Assembly (NCBI RefSeq): GCF_001426755.1
Contig: NZ_LMFJ01000001.1
Coordinates: 2,635,722-2,699,721, forward strand
Origin: Aeromicrobium sp. Root495
GTDB taxonomy: Bacteria; Actinomycetota; Actinomycetes; Propionibacteriales; Nocardioidaceae
Direction: 5' to 3'
DNA length: 64,000 bases
The translations under genes were made by a program, and so were the position numbers. Of this stretch, positions 42,657 to 53,300 are shown one piece after another; position 1 is the stretch's first letter, and the number at the start of each line of letters is the position of its first letter. The notes below the pieces were generated by a model that was not told the DNA's origin, did no database searches, and saw only the letters and a program-made list of their open reading frames with translations.

Positions 42657-45600
42657 TCAGCCCTGGGTCGGGTCGCCGGGCGACGGCGGAACGGCGTCGC
42701 CGAAGACCACGTCGACGACCCGCTCACCGGAGCGGCCGTCGTCGAGGTCGAGGAAGTCACGCTTGAACGTGGCCACCTGCTCGGCGTGCTCGGCCTTGAG
42801 GCGGTCGAGGTCGCTCAACGCCTCGATGCACTCCTGCGTCGTGGAGACGAGCGGGCCCGGAGCGGTGGGCTCGTAGTCCATCAGCGCGCCCCGGTCACCC
42901 TTGTAGCGCTCGAGGTCGGGGACGAGGAAGACCATGGGTATGCCCGCCACGCCCAGGTCGAAGCGCAACGACGAGTAGTCAACGATGGCGGCGTCGCTCG
43001 CCAGCACGAGGTCGTTGATCTCCGGGTAGTCCGTCACGTCGATCAGGCCAGGACGCCGAGCGGCCCGGTTCTTGTGCCGCGCGTTCATGGCGTGCCCGCG
43101 GAGGAGCAGGACCGTGTCGGGGCCGAGGCCCTCGAGGAACGCGTCGTAGTCGAGGTAGTCGACCATCTGTGAGACGAACTCGGTGGACGAGAGCCAGTCG
43201 CGGTACGTGGGTCCGTAGAGCACGACCTTGGCGTCCGGAGCGATGCCCAGGCGGCGGCGGACGTCGGCCCGCAGCGCAGGAGCCTCCGGGGAGAAGAAGA
43301 TGTCGTTGCGCGGGTACCCCACCTCGAGCATCTCGCCGTCGTAGCCGAAGGCCTCGCGCAGGAGCGGGGTCGCGTACGTGGCCGGGGAGACGACGTAGCG
43401 CCAGTCGGAGGCACGCTCGAGGAAGCTCTCGATGCGCGGCTCGCTGTACCCGTGCTGGCGCCAGTACGGCAGGCCCATCTGCTTGAACGGATAGCCGTGG
43501 AAGGTCTCCACGAAGACCTGCTCGGGCCGGGTGCGGAACCAGTCGGGCTGATGGACGTTGTCGACGAGGTACTTGGCCGTGTGCATCAGCTCGTACCACT
43601 CCGAGGAGTTCACGACGACGGGCCGCCCGCCCTCGGGGACCGGCACGCTCAGGTCCTTGACGGCCCAGCAGAGGTCGAGGTCGGCGCCGCGCCGGACCAG
43701 CTCGCGGTGGATGCCGCGTGCGACGCACGTGGTGTTCTCGCCGTAGAACGTGCGGAACAGCACCGTGTCCTCGCGGATGGGCAGGTCACGCAGCCCCACG
43801 CCCGCCCGGAGCTGGGCCTGACGGGCCCGGCTGCGGTCGACGTGGCTCGTGAAGGACCGGAGCACGACCTCGGGGTTCTTGGCCCTCGAGTGCGTGAGCC
43901 GCAGCCGGACGAGCCCCGGGTCCCGGTCGAACGGGAGCTGGTCGAGGTAGGCGCGACGGAAGCGCGGGATGACCTCGACGGGCGACCCGTCGGCGGCGTC
44001 GGTGAGGACGCGCAGCGGGTAGAAGCCGCCCGGAAGCGCACCCGGCAGGCCCCACCGACCCGGTGCGAGGTCGATGAAGCCCTCGAAGGCCCCGTCGGAG
44101 GCCGTGGCGGCCGGCGACGTGGAGGCAAGACCGCGCCGACGCAGCAGCATCTGCGGCGCCGCGCCGACGCCGTGCGCGACGCCGCTGACGGCGATGCCCG
44201 CGTCCGAGGCGTCGAACGTCTCGAGCACGACGACCCGCTGACGCAGGTCGATCGTGACCTCGTTCTTGGCCGTGGTGACGCAGCAGACGGCGAACGGGCC
44301 GACGACGCCCAGGACCTGGATGTCCTCCCCGACCTGCCCGCGGGCGCGACGACGCCCTCCCTCGGTCTCGGCCTGCAGCGGGAACCGCGCGGTCACGGCC
44401 TGGGCGGGGTCGGGGTCGAGCGGGACCTTGGCCCAGCGAGAGACGTCGGCCGTGAACGAGCCGTCGGCACCGCGCTGGAGGACGGGACCGCCCCGTCCGG
44501 CGAGCCGGGCCGCCGAGACCGGTACGTCGTCGGTGTACCTCACGGCGAGGGTGCCCCCCTCGAGCGACAGCGACGCGACGGTGGGCTGCGGTGCGACCAC
44601 GTCGAGCTGCAGGTCGAGGTCGTCGGAGAGCGCCAGCCCCGCCTGACGCCCGCCGGGCAGGGTCCGCAGGTGGAGCTGTCGGTTGGTGACGACGTCCTGG
44701 ACCTCGCGGAACCGGCGCGAGCGCACGATGCCCCGGGCCTCCACCGACACCTCGAACACCCACGAGCCGGGCGTGACCGGGACGCGGTCGGCCGGCAGCG
44801 TGGCCTCGAAGTACGAGCCCGGGTAGGTGCAGTGCTTGTGCTGACGCAGGACCAGGATCTCGTCGTCGTAGCCCTGCTCGACGTCGAGGTCGACCACGGC
44901 ACCCCCCGGTCCGCTCACGCTGATGCGGATGGTCTGGTCCGGGTCCTCGAGGTTCTGCAGGAGTGCCCAGCCCACGAGGTGGAGGGAGCCGTCGGGGGCC
45001 CACCAGGCCCGGCGCACCCAACGGTCGAGCGGCGTCTCGGACGGGGCGAGGACCGTGCGCCAGCGCTCCACCTGGCCGGGCAGGACGTCGATCGTGGTGG
45101 GGTCGAGCAGGACCTCGCCGTCACTGACGGTGGTCCGGTACGTCTGGAGGCCGAGGCCGTCGGCGTGGATGAAACGAATGACCTGCTCTCGCGTGGCGCT
45201 CTCGATGAGGCCCAGCGCGATCTTCATCGTGGCGCCGACCGCGTCCCACTCGACGCCCTCCACCTGGCTCACGACGTCGCGGACGCCGACCCGCACGGCC
45301 TCGAAGAACTCCGGGTCCGAGTTGGGGATCTTGACGATGGAGTGCCGCAGGTCGTTGGTGAGCAGCTGGGCGACCCGGGTGCGGTGCGCCAGGGGGTTGG
45401 GGCTCAGGATCTTCAGCGAGGTGACGGCGGCAGCGAACCGCTCGCGGACGTCGCGCAGGTCGCGGGTCTGCTGGCTGATCGACTGTCCGTCGTCGCGCTC
45501 ACGCCAGTTGACCAGCTGGTCGGGAAGCACGTCGAAGGTGCGCGCGGCCATGTAGGCCGCGGCGCTCACGGGCTGGTCCTCGTAGAGCACGCCCTCGGGA

Positions 45601-46208
45601 AAGGTGAGGCCGGCGCGGTCGAAGAAGGTGCGGTCGTAGACCTTGGACCAGGCCACCGCGTTGACCAGGATGTCGGGGAACTCGTCGAGCGTGACGCCCT
45701 GGAGGCGGCGGCTGTGCGCCTCGAGGATCCAGGGGCCCGGCTGCACGATCGATCGGTTGCGCAGACGGCGGTAGGAGAACACCGCGAAGTCGGAGCCACT
45801 CTCACGCAGGCTCTTGACGGCGTCGGAGTAGCACGTCGGCTGGACGGTGTCGTCGGAGTCGAGGAACGCGATGTACTGCCCCCGCGCGTGCTTCACGCCG
45901 GTGTTGCGGGCGGCGCTGAGGCCGCCGTTCTCGCGCCTCACGAGCTTGATGCGCTTGTCCTCGGCCATGAAGCCCTGCACCACGTCGACCGAGCGGTCGG
46001 GCGAGCCGTCGTCGACCACGACGATCTCGAGCCGCTTGTAGACCTGCTTCTGGAGCGAGCGGAGGCACTCCCCCACGAAGGCCTCGACGTTGTAGACCGG
46101 CACGACGACCGAGACGTACCCGGGCCTGCGCCGAGGATGACGCAGCTTGTAGGCGATCGCGGCGAGGGCGAGTCGCAGACGTCGCACCAGGTCGTGTCGA
46201 TCGGCCAT
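42657..46208 (-). CDS. Bifunctional GT2 glycosyltransferase / CDP-glycerol glycerophosphotransferase
   Basis: 1183 residues with an AGGAG ribosome-binding site. Residues 30-260 are a GT-A family 2 glycosyltransferase (VSVVVPVYNVEAFVGECLRSL, VVVDDGSPD, metal-binding AFLDSDD at 115-121). A middle region of mixed beta character follows. Residues about 800-1170 are a TagB/TagF-type glycerophosphotransferase (VETFHGYPFKQMG, VVLYGPTYRDW, LLRGHAMNARHK, IVDYSSLRFDLGV). Such fusions build teichoic-acid-like poly(glycerol phosphate) or glycosylated polyol-phosphate chains at the cytoplasmic membrane face. Its C-terminal half is clearly paralogous to the 783-residue protein at 49378-51729. Confidence 0.87.
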   Translation of the reverse strand: MADRHDLVRRLRLALAAIAYKLRHPRRRPGYVSVVVPVYNVEAFVGECLRSLQKQVYKRLEIVVVDDGSPDRSVDVVQGFMAEDKRIKLVRRENGGLSAARNTGVKHARGQYIAFLDSDDTVQPTCYSDAVKSLRESGSDFAVFSYRRLRNRSIVQPGPWILEAHSRRLQGVTLDEFPDILVNAVAWSKVYDRTFFDRAGLTFPEGVLYEDQPVSAAAYMAARTFDVLPDQLVNWRERDDGQSISQQTRDLRDVRERFAAAVTSLKILSPNPLAHRTRVAQLLTNDLRHSIVKIPNSDPEFFEAVRVGVRDVVSQVEGVEWDAVGATMKIALGLIESATREQVIRFIHADGLGLQTYRTTVSDGEVLLDPTTIDVLPGQVERWRTVLAPSETPLDRWVRRAWWAPDGSLHLVGWALLQNLEDPDQTIRISVSGPGGAVVDLDVEQGYDDEILVLRQHKHCTYPGSYFEATLPADRVPVTPGSWVFEVSVEARGIVRSRRFREVQDVVTNRQLHLRTLPGGRQAGLALSDDLDLQLDVVAPQPTVASLSLEGGTLAVRYTDDVPVSAARLAGRGGPVLQRGADGSFTADVSRWAKVPLDPDPAQAVTARFPLQAETEGGRRRARGQVGEDIQVLGVVGPFAVCCVTTAKNEVTIDLRQRVVVLETFDASDAGIAVSGVAHGVGAAPQMLLRRRGLASTSPAATASDGAFEGFIDLAPGRWGLPGALPGGFYPLRVLTDAADGSPVEVIPRFRRAYLDQLPFDRDPGLVRLRLTHSRAKNPEVVLRSFTSHVDRSRARQAQLRAGVGLRDLPIREDTVLFRTFYGENTTCVARGIHRELVRRGADLDLCWAVKDLSVPVPEGGRPVVVNSSEWYELMHTAKYLVDNVHQPDWFRTRPEQVFVETFHGYPFKQMGLPYWRQHGYSEPRIESFLERASDWRYVVSPATYATPLLREAFGYDGEMLEVGYPRNDIFFSPEAPALRADVRRRLGIAPDAKVVLYGPTYRDWLSSTEFVSQMVDYLDYDAFLEGLGPDTVLLLRGHAMNARHKNRAARRPGLIDVTDYPEINDLVLASDAAIVDYSSLRFDLGVAGIPMVFLVPDLERYKGDRGALMDYEPTAPGPLVSTTQECIEALSDLDRLKAEHAEQVATFKRDFLDLDDGRSGERVVDVVFGDAVPPSPGDPTQG

Positions 46209-46276
46209 GTTGCTCCTGTCAGGGACGGTGCGGAACCGCAGGCGATGCTACCCGAGGGGGTGGAGGAGCATCCGGC

Positions 46277-47049
<773 letters not shown>

Positions 47050-47053
<4 letters not shown>

Positions 47054-47481
47054 CGAAGGACCAGGGGGTTCTCGATCACGTCGCCGCGGGTGAGGCCGGA
47101 GCCGGGCAGGGCCTCGGCGGGGTCGGAGCCGGTGCCGATGACGTGGTTCTCGGAGTCGACGAACACGACGCTGGGCTCGAACGCGCGGGCCTCGGCGTCC
47201 TCCATCTGCGCGTAGGCGATGAGGATGACGAGGTCGCCCGGGTGCACCAGGCGGGCGGCGGCGCCGTTGATGCCGATGACGCCGGAGCCGCGCTCGCCCG
47301 CGATCGTGTAGGTCTCGAGCCGCGCCCCGTTGTCGATGTCGACGATGTGGACGAGCTCGCCCGGGAGCAGGTTGGCGGCGTCGAGCAGGTCCTGGTCGAC
47401 GGTCACCGAGCCCACGTAGTGCAGGTCGGCCTGCGTGACGGTGGCGCGGTGGATCTTGGACTTCATCATGGTGCGGAACAT
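47050..47481 (-). CDS. panD: Aspartate 1-decarboxylase
   Basis: 143 residues. It makes beta-alanine for pantothenate. The self-cleavage site is G24-S25 in [10 protein letters not shown], giving the pyruvoyl group; other conserved parts are [33 protein letters not shown] and [11 protein letters not shown]. An internal ATG pair at codons 5-6 could also serve as start. It lies 2 bases after panC. Confidence 0.96.
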
Positions 47482-47483
47482 GG

Positions 47484-48356
47484 TCAGCGCCCTTCCGGGG
47501 GTGGGGTGAGGGAGACGGGGAGGTTGTCGAGGAGACGGGTGGTGCCGACCTTCGCGGCCACGACGAGGCGGGCCTCACCGGTGAAGTCGGGCGGCACGTC
47601 GCCGAGGTAGGCGTCGGTGAGCACGAGGTAGTCCGGCTGGACGCCGGGAGCGTCGCCCAGCACGTCCCAGGCGGTCTTGAGGACGGCGACCGGACCGACG
47701 GCGCCCTCGGCCGCCCCCGCCTGCAGGGCACGGGAGAGCGCCAGCGCCTGCTGGTGCTCCTCGGCCGAGAGGTAGGTGTTGCGGGAGCTGAGCGCCAGCC
47801 CGTCGTCCTCGCGGACGATGTGGTGGCCCTCGATGCGGACGTCGAGCCCGAGGTCGCGGACCATCCTGCGGATGAGGGCGAGCTGCTGGAAGTCCTTCTC
47901 GCCGAAGACCGCGACGTCGGGCCGCACCACGGCGAACAGCTTGGCCACGACGGTGAGCACGCCGCGGAAGTGGGTGGGCCGGGCCGCCCCCTCGAGGATC
48001 GTGCCGAGCGGGCCCGGGTCGACCATCACGGACGACTCGACACCGCCGGGATACATCTCCTCGACGCTCGGCATGAAGACGACGTCGACGTCCTCGCGCT
48101 CGCACAGCGCGAGGTCGGCGTCGGGGGTGCGGGGGTAGGCCTCGAGGTCCTCGCCGGGCCCGAACTGGGTGGGGTTCACGAAGATCGAGACGACCGCGAC
48201 GTCACCCAGGTCACGGGCCTGCCGCACGAGCGCCGCGTGGCCGTCGTGCAGGGCTCCCATGGTGGGGACGAGGGCGACGGTGCTGCCGTCGTGGCGGGCA
48301 CCTCGGAGGGCAGCGTCGAGCTCGGCGCGCGTGCGCGCCACGACCGGGGCGGGCAC
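47484..48356 (-). CDS. panC: Pantothenate synthetase (pantoate-beta-alanine ligase)
   Basis: 290 residues from a GTG one base after the stop of the DUF2520 gene. HIGH-type nucleotide motif [18 protein letters not shown], pantoate site [22 protein letters not shown], and [15 protein letters not shown] and SSRNTYLS (KMSKS-like). It joins pantoate and beta-alanine using ATP. Confidence 0.96.
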   Translation of the reverse strand: MPAPVVARTRAELDAALRGARHDGSTVALVPTMGALHDGHAALVRQARDLGDVAVVSIFVNPTQFGPGEDLEAYPRTPDADLALCEREDVDVVFMPSVEEMYPGGVESSVMVDPGPLGTILEGAARPTHFRGVLTVVAKLFAVVRPDVAVFGEKDFQQLALIRRMVRDLGLDVRIEGHHIVREDDGLALSSRNTYLSAEEHQQALALSRALQAGAAEGAVGPVAVLKTAWDVLGDAPGVQPDYLVLTDAYLGDVPPDFTGEARLVVAAKVGTTRLLDNLPVSLTPPPEGR

Positions 48357-48357
48357 G

Positions 48358-49281
48358 TCAGACCCGCAGCGCGGTCTCGGCGAGCGCGTCCCACTCGGCC
48401 TCGCGCAGCACCTGGCGGACCTGGCGCGACGTGTCGGCGTCGAGGCGGCCGTCGGCCTGGGCACGGCGCGTGGTGGCGCGGGCGAGGGCGAGGTACGAGT
48501 CGCGGGTGTCGGCCGGAGCGTGCGCCAGGGCGTCGGCATGGGCGCGGACCGTCGTCACGTCGCCCCGCACCACGGGGCCGGTGAGCGCGGCGTCGCCGAG
48601 CTGGAGTGCGTTGTTCAGGGCCGCGGTGAGCAGGGGACGGAGCACGTCCGCCGGGTCGACCCCAGGCGTCCCGCTCGCCGCTGCGACGGAGCGGAGCAGG
48701 TCCTGCGCCTGCGCCACGAGCGTGACCAGGTGGTTGGCGCCGTGGGCGAGTGCTGCGTGGTACGTGACGCGCTGGTCCTCGTCGATCCACATCTCGGTGC
48801 CCCCGAGGAGCTCGACGAGCCAGGCCGCGGCGGGGCGCTCGGCCGGCTCGGCCGTGAGACCGAAGACGCAGCCCAGGCCGGCGTCGGCGCCGAGCTCGCC
48901 GGGGGCGCCGGTGAAGGTCATGGCGGGGTGGAGCGCGAGGCCGCGGGCGCCCACACGGGTGGCCGCCTCGAGCGCGGCCAGGCCGTGTCGACCGCTCGTG
49001 TGGACCACGAGCTGCCCGGCCCGGATGGCACCGGCTGCGACGAGCTCCTCGGTCACCCGGACCAGCTCGTCGTCGGGGACGGTGAGGACCAGGACATCGG
49101 CCTGGCGCGCCACGTCGACGGGGGCCAGCACGCCGACGCCGGGCAGGCTGGTCTCGACCCGCAGCCGCGAGGCGGCCGAGCGGGCGGACACGACGACGTC
49201 GAGGCCCTGGTGGCGCAGACGGGCGGCGATGACGGAGCCGACGCGGCCTGCTCCGACGACGCCCACGAGGGGACGCTGCAT
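48358..49281 (-). CDS. Rossmann-like/DUF2520 protein linked to panC
   Basis: 307 residues with AAAGG 7 bases before the ATG. N-terminal NAD(P) Rossmann motif VGVVGAGRVGSVIAARLRHQG; middle LVVHTSGRHGLAAL and LHPAMTFTG; C-terminal helical DUF2520 domain (YHAALAHGANHLVTLVAQAQDLL). M. tuberculosis Rv3603c is the positional homologue. Fold and operon position ahead of panC suggest a dehydrogenase related to ketopantoate reductase; no reaction is proven by sequence. First gene of the DUF2520-panC-panD-coaX run. Confidence 0.85.
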   Translation of the reverse strand: MQRPLVGVVGAGRVGSVIAARLRHQGLDVVVSARSAASRLRVETSLPGVGVLAPVDVARQADVLVLTVPDDELVRVTEELVAAGAIRAGQLVVHTSGRHGLAALEAATRVGARGLALHPAMTFTGAPGELGADAGLGCVFGLTAEPAERPAAAWLVELLGGTEMWIDEDQRVTYHAALAHGANHLVTLVAQAQDLLRSVAAASGTPGVDPADVLRPLLTAALNNALQLGDAALTGPVVRGDVTTVRAHADALAHAPADTRDSYLALARATTRRAQADGRLDADTSRQVRQVLREAEWDALAETALRV

Positions 49282-49337
49282 GGTGGTGCCTTTCGTTCCA
49301 GTCCCGCGAACGGGTACCAGACGGTGTGGACACCCTC

Positions 49338-49366
49338 ACTGTACGCCGCACCCCGGCGCTTGTCCC
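49338..49366 (-). promoter_or_regulatory. Promoter of the DUF2520-panC-panD-coaX operon
   Basis: Minus strand: -35 GGGACA (49361-49366), 17-base spacer, -10 TACAGT (49338-49343), leader of about 50 bases with its own ribosome-binding site. Confidence 0.55.
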
Positions 49367-49377
49367 TGGGGACTACG

Positions 49378-51729
49378 TCACACCGGCGGAAGGGCGAGCA
49401 TGGCCTGGACGGCTCGCTCGGCGGCGTGTCCGTCGTGCCAGCGGTTGAAGCGCTCGTTGAACGCCGCGTAGGCCGTGGCGTGCGCCTCCCGCACGGCGTC
49501 GAGGTCGGACAGCGCGTCCACGAGGCCGTCGAGGTCGCGGACCCAGGGCCCCGGTGCGGTGGGCTCGAAGTCGAAGAGGAAGCCGCGCACGTCCTCGCGG
49601 TACTGCTCCAGGTCGGGCACCAGGAACACCATGGGTCGGCCGGTGACCGCGTAGTCGAAGCGCAGCGAGGAGTAGTCGAGCACGGCGACGTCGGAGGCGA
49701 GCACGAGGTCGTTGATCTCGGGGTGGTCGGTCACGTCCACCACGCCGGGCCGGTCGCCGTGGCGCACCGAGCTCCGAGCGACGGACCCGTGGCTGCGCTG
49801 GAGCACCACGAAGCCCGGTCCGAGCCGCTCGGCGAGGGCCTCCATGGAGACGTGCTGCACGTCCGCCGCCGCGTTGACACCTGTGGTGCGGTCGTCGCGC
49901 CACGTGGCGGCGTGCAGGACGGCCACCTGGTCCGGGGCGATCCCGAGCAGCTCCCGGGTGCGGGCTCGCACGACGTCGGCGCCGGGCGCGAGGAGGGCGT
50001 CGGTGCGCGGCAGCCCGTGGTGGTGGACGGGTCCCCGGTAGCCGTACAGCTCGCGGTAGTAACGGTCCGACGACGGATCGGCCGTGGTGATGAGTCCCCA
50101 CACGTCGCTGCGCCGCGTGGTGGCCTCGTGCTGCACCACGAACTCCGGGAGCTTCCGGACGTCGCGCCACAGGGCCGTCCCCATGGTCTTGAACACCTGT
50201 CCGTGGAAGGTCTGCACGTGCACCTGGCCGGGGCGCAGACGCGTGTACGCACCGAGCTCGGTGTTCCTGACCAGGAAGCGGGCCCGCGCGAGGACGTCGT
50301 ACCACTCGGGCGAGCCGGCGACGAGCGCCGTGGTGCCCTCCGGCACCGGGACCGAGTGGTCGAGCACGCCCCAGAAGGCCTTGGTCGACGGACGCTGCCG
50401 CAACAGCTCCTGGCAGATCGCGAGGGGGCTGTCGGTGGCCGACTCCGCCCAGTAGCTCTGGAACATGGCGACGTCGGGGTCCACCGCGACCTCGCGCTCG
50501 CGGTACGACCGACGGAGCTCGCGGTGCCCGTGCATCGTGCGCGACTCGACGGGACGCGGCGGGGTGAGGCGCAGGGCGGTCCCCTCGCCGGCTCGCACCC
50601 ACCAGCCGGCCAGCTGGTCCGTCTCGACCGCGAGCGGGAGGTCGACGGCGTGTCCGGGCCGGACCGGCTCACCGTCGAGCAGCAGGGCGTACGTGGCGGT
50701 GGGCAGGGGTCGCGCGCCTCGCCCCCAGCGGTCGGCGACCAGCGGGACGACGGCGATCCCGTCGGCGCCGAGGAGGGCCGAGACCGTGAGGACCGGCGAG
50801 ACCAGAGCGACCTCCTGGCCCGGGAGCGCTCCCGCCACCCGCACGGTGAGGGCGTCGCCCGAGACGTCGAGGACGACGGCCCGGGGCCCGCTCACGGGCG
50901 CGGCCGGTGAGGCGCCGAGCCGGAAGGCGTCCGTGCCGTGGGTCCAGGCCGCCGAGGACTCCTGGTCCACCCGCTCCACGAGGCCGCGCCGCGACACTCC
51001 CCCAGCCGTGACCTCCAGCTCGAGGCCGGCGGGTCCTGCGCCGGCGGGCACGGCCACGCGCCACACGCTGCGGTCGTAGGCCGCGCGCCAGGCGCCCAGA
51101 CGCAGGCCCGGGACCTCCGGGTCCCGGGACACCGAGAGCTCAGTGCGCTCGTCGCCGACGACGGCCCAGGCCCGCGCCGACGAGGGCGCCTCGACGTGGC
51201 GGAGGTAGGCCCACACGACGACCTCGGCGCCGGTCCCGACGGGCAGCACCCGCAGCACCCGGGCGTCGAGCGTGACCTGGTGGTCGGCCAGGACGAAGGC
51301 GTCGCGGTCGAGCGCCGGCTCGTCCCAGCCCGGCAGGTGGACCACCGGCCCGTGGGGTCCGACCGACGCGTCGTGAGGGTCGAGCTTGAGCCCCTCGTGC
51401 GTCAGGAGGTGCTCCAGCCCGGCCCGGTCGCCACGGCGGACGTGCTCGTAGGCCACCCGGACCTGGGCATCGACCTCACGGAGCGCGCCCGCAGGGCGGC
51501 CCTCCAGCAGCGTGGGCACACGGTCGCAGAAGACGTCGAGATAGGCCGGGTCCTGCACCACCGGCAGCAGCCGGACCACGGCCGGGAGACGGCGCACGAG
51601 GAGCTCACGCGGGTCGGCCCCGGAGTCGAGCAGGGCCGCCAGCTCGAGACCCGTGCGAGGCACGACGGGACCCGCCGGGCGGCGCACGCGCCGCGCGACG
51701 CGGCGCATCAGGTCACGGGCGCTCGGCAC
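49378..51729 (-). CDS. CDP-glycerol:glycerophosphate glycerophosphotransferase family protein
   Basis: 783 residues, GTG start (an ATG at codon 8 is an alternative). Residues 1-390 are a poorly conserved arm with beta-rich segments. Residues about 400-770 are a TagB/TagF catalytic domain: QTFHGQVFKTMG, VAVLHAATWRDDR, VVLQRSHGSVARSS, DHPEINDLVLASDVAVLDYSSLRFDYAV and FLVPDLEQYREDV. It lacks the N-terminal GT2 domain of its paralogue at 42657-46208. It likely adds polyol-phosphate units to a wall polymer. It is divergent from the pyruvyl transferase gene. Confidence 0.85.
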   Translation of the reverse strand: MPSARDLMRRVARRVRRPAGPVVPRTGLELAALLDSGADPRELLVRRLPAVVRLLPVVQDPAYLDVFCDRVPTLLEGRPAGALREVDAQVRVAYEHVRRGDRAGLEHLLTHEGLKLDPHDASVGPHGPVVHLPGWDEPALDRDAFVLADHQVTLDARVLRVLPVGTGAEVVVWAYLRHVEAPSSARAWAVVGDERTELSVSRDPEVPGLRLGAWRAAYDRSVWRVAVPAGAGPAGLELEVTAGGVSRRGLVERVDQESSAAWTHGTDAFRLGASPAAPVSGPRAVVLDVSGDALTVRVAGALPGQEVALVSPVLTVSALLGADGIAVVPLVADRWGRGARPLPTATYALLLDGEPVRPGHAVDLPLAVETDQLAGWWVRAGEGTALRLTPPRPVESRTMHGHRELRRSYREREVAVDPDVAMFQSYWAESATDSPLAICQELLRQRPSTKAFWGVLDHSVPVPEGTTALVAGSPEWYDVLARARFLVRNTELGAYTRLRPGQVHVQTFHGQVFKTMGTALWRDVRKLPEFVVQHEATTRRSDVWGLITTADPSSDRYYRELYGYRGPVHHHGLPRTDALLAPGADVVRARTRELLGIAPDQVAVLHAATWRDDRTTGVNAAADVQHVSMEALAERLGPGFVVLQRSHGSVARSSVRHGDRPGVVDVTDHPEINDLVLASDVAVLDYSSLRFDYAVTGRPMVFLVPDLEQYREDVRGFLFDFEPTAPGPWVRDLDGLVDALSDLDAVREAHATAYAAFNERFNRWHDGHAAERAVQAMLALPPV

Positions 51730-51790
51730 CCCTGCATGCTAGCGAGGTCGCCGCCGCCGGACGGCTCGACGAGCGGGGTCCCGGTCGTGG

Positions 51791-51796
51791 AACACT
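51791..51796 (+). promoter_or_regulatory. Leaderless -10 element of the pyruvyl transferase gene
   Basis: AACACT, 6 bases before the ATG at 51803; no ribosome-binding site. Confidence 0.35.
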
Positions 51797-51802
51797 GGCG
51801 CC

Positions 51803-53272
51803 ATGGCACGGATCCTGATCCGATCGGGCAAGGACCCGTTCACCCCCGTCTCCGCCGAGACGACGCTCACGCAGGACGTGTTCAACTCCAACTCCGGCAA
51901 CCTGCTCTTCCAGCACGCCGTGTGGAAGTCGCTCGCGATCGACGGCACCGAGCTGGTCTCCAACAGCACGCTCTCCGAGCGCCGCGCGCCGGCCGCCGAC
52001 GACGCCAAGCGGGTGAGCGAGGAGTTCGACCACTTCGTGGTGCCGCTCGCCAACGCCTTCCGCCCCGACTTCGTCCGGCACCTCGACCACCTGAGCGAGC
52101 TCATCGAGGGCCTCACCATCCCGGTCACCGTCGTCGGCATCGGCGCGCAGGCACCGCACGGCTCGGGCGTCGAGGCACTGGCCGACATCGCCAAGCCGGT
52201 CCGCCGCTTCGTCTCCGCCGTGCTCGACCGGTCCGCGTCCATCGGGGTCCGCGGGCAGTTCACGCGCAACTACCTGCGGGGCCTGGGCTTCGGCGACGCC
52301 GACATCGACGTGATCGGCTGCCCGTCGCTCTTCCAGTGGGGTCCGGACTTCCGGGTGGAGAAGAAGGTCGACACCATCGCCGACGATGCTCCGCTCGGGC
52401 TCAACCTGACGCCCGAGGTCCCGGGCATCGGGGCGTTCGCCCTGGCGCAGGCCGCGCGGCACCCCAACCTGGTCTACGTCGGCCAGGACCAGCACGACCT
52501 CCGCCTGCTCCTGTGGGGCACGCCGTTCCCGCACGTCGACGACCCCGCCGTGCCGGTGCACCTGCAGCACCCGCTCTACCAGGAGGACCGCATGCGGCTC
52601 TTCCTCGACACCTGGCCCTGGTACTCCTACCTGGGACAGCGCGACTTCGTCTACGGCTCGCGCTTCCACGGCAACGTCGCCGCCCTGCTCGGCGGGACTC
52701 CCGCGATGCTGCTCGCCCACGACACGCGCACCCAGGAGCTCGCGGAGCACCACCGGATGCCGTTCATCGAGGTGCCGCGCTTCGACGCCGACCTGCGCGC
52801 CGACGAGCTCCACGCGGCCACGGACCTCCGCGGCTTCAACGAGGAGATGCCGCTCGGCCACGCCCGCTACACGGCGTTCCTGGAGCGCAACGGGCTCGAC
52901 CACCGCTGGGCCCCGGGTGCGGTCAGCACGACGTTCGACCAGCAGCTCGCCGGCGCGTCGTGGCCCCGCCCGGTGCACACGCTCCTCGCCGACGACGGCA
53001 GCGAGGTCGCCTCACGCCTGCGCTGGCTGCGCGGCGGGATGGTCCTCGACATCACCCGCCACCCCGACCGCTACGAGCCTCCCTTCGAGCACCCGGCCTA
53101 CACGGGCGCCGGGAGCCGGCACGCCCGCATCCAGGGCCAGGTCGACGACCGCGCCCGGGCCCAGCAGGCGCAGATCGACCGCCTGCGCTCACGCATCGAG
53201 GGACTCGAGGGACGCACGTTCCGCGCCCGCATCGGCTACTGGCTGCGCCGCCTTCGCCTGCGTCGCGACTGA
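51803..53272 (+). CDS. Polysaccharide pyruvyl transferase family protein
   Basis: 489 residues. Family features: the N-terminal SNSGNLLFQHAVWKSL, VTVVGIGAQAP, SIGVRGQFTRNYLRGLG, DVIGCPSLFQWG, and the C-terminal FVYGSRFHGNVAALLGGTPAMLL with the conserved RFHG. A coiled-coil-like basic tail ends the protein. Such enzymes transfer pyruvate from PEP to form ketals on wall sugars or teichoic acid units. Its place between two glycerophosphotransferase genes suggests pyruvylation of the same polymer, an inference from context. Confidence 0.85.
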   Translation: MARILIRSGKDPFTPVSAETTLTQDVFNSNSGNLLFQHAVWKSLAIDGTELVSNSTLSERRAPAADDAKRVSEEFDHFVVPLANAFRPDFVRHLDHLSELIEGLTIPVTVVGIGAQAPHGSGVEALADIAKPVRRFVSAVLDRSASIGVRGQFTRNYLRGLGFGDADIDVIGCPSLFQWGPDFRVEKKVDTIADDAPLGLNLTPEVPGIGAFALAQAARHPNLVYVGQDQHDLRLLLWGTPFPHVDDPAVPVHLQHPLYQEDRMRLFLDTWPWYSYLGQRDFVYGSRFHGNVAALLGGTPAMLLAHDTRTQELAEHHRMPFIEVPRFDADLRADELHAATDLRGFNEEMPLGHARYTAFLERNGLDHRWAPGAVSTTFDQQLAGASWPRPVHTLLADDGSEVASRLRWLRGGMVLDITRHPDRYEPPFEHPAYTGAGSRHARIQGQVDDRARAQQAQIDRLRSRIEGLEGRTFRARIGYWLRRLRLRRD

Positions 53273-53288
53273 GGTCCGCCGCGGCTCG

Positions 53289-53294
53289 TAGGGT
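53289..53294 (+). promoter_or_regulatory. Leaderless -10 element of the DUF885 gene
   Basis: TAGGGT, 6 bases before the ATG at 53301; no ribosome-binding site. Confidence 0.4.
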
Positions 53295-53300
53295 CGAGGC

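Noticed and set aside
46244-46272. Hairpin GATGCT/AGCATC after coaX as terminator
   Set aside because: Only a 6-bp stem with partial extension, and the same bases could form the -10 (TAGCAT) of the glycosyltransferase gene; undecidable by eye.
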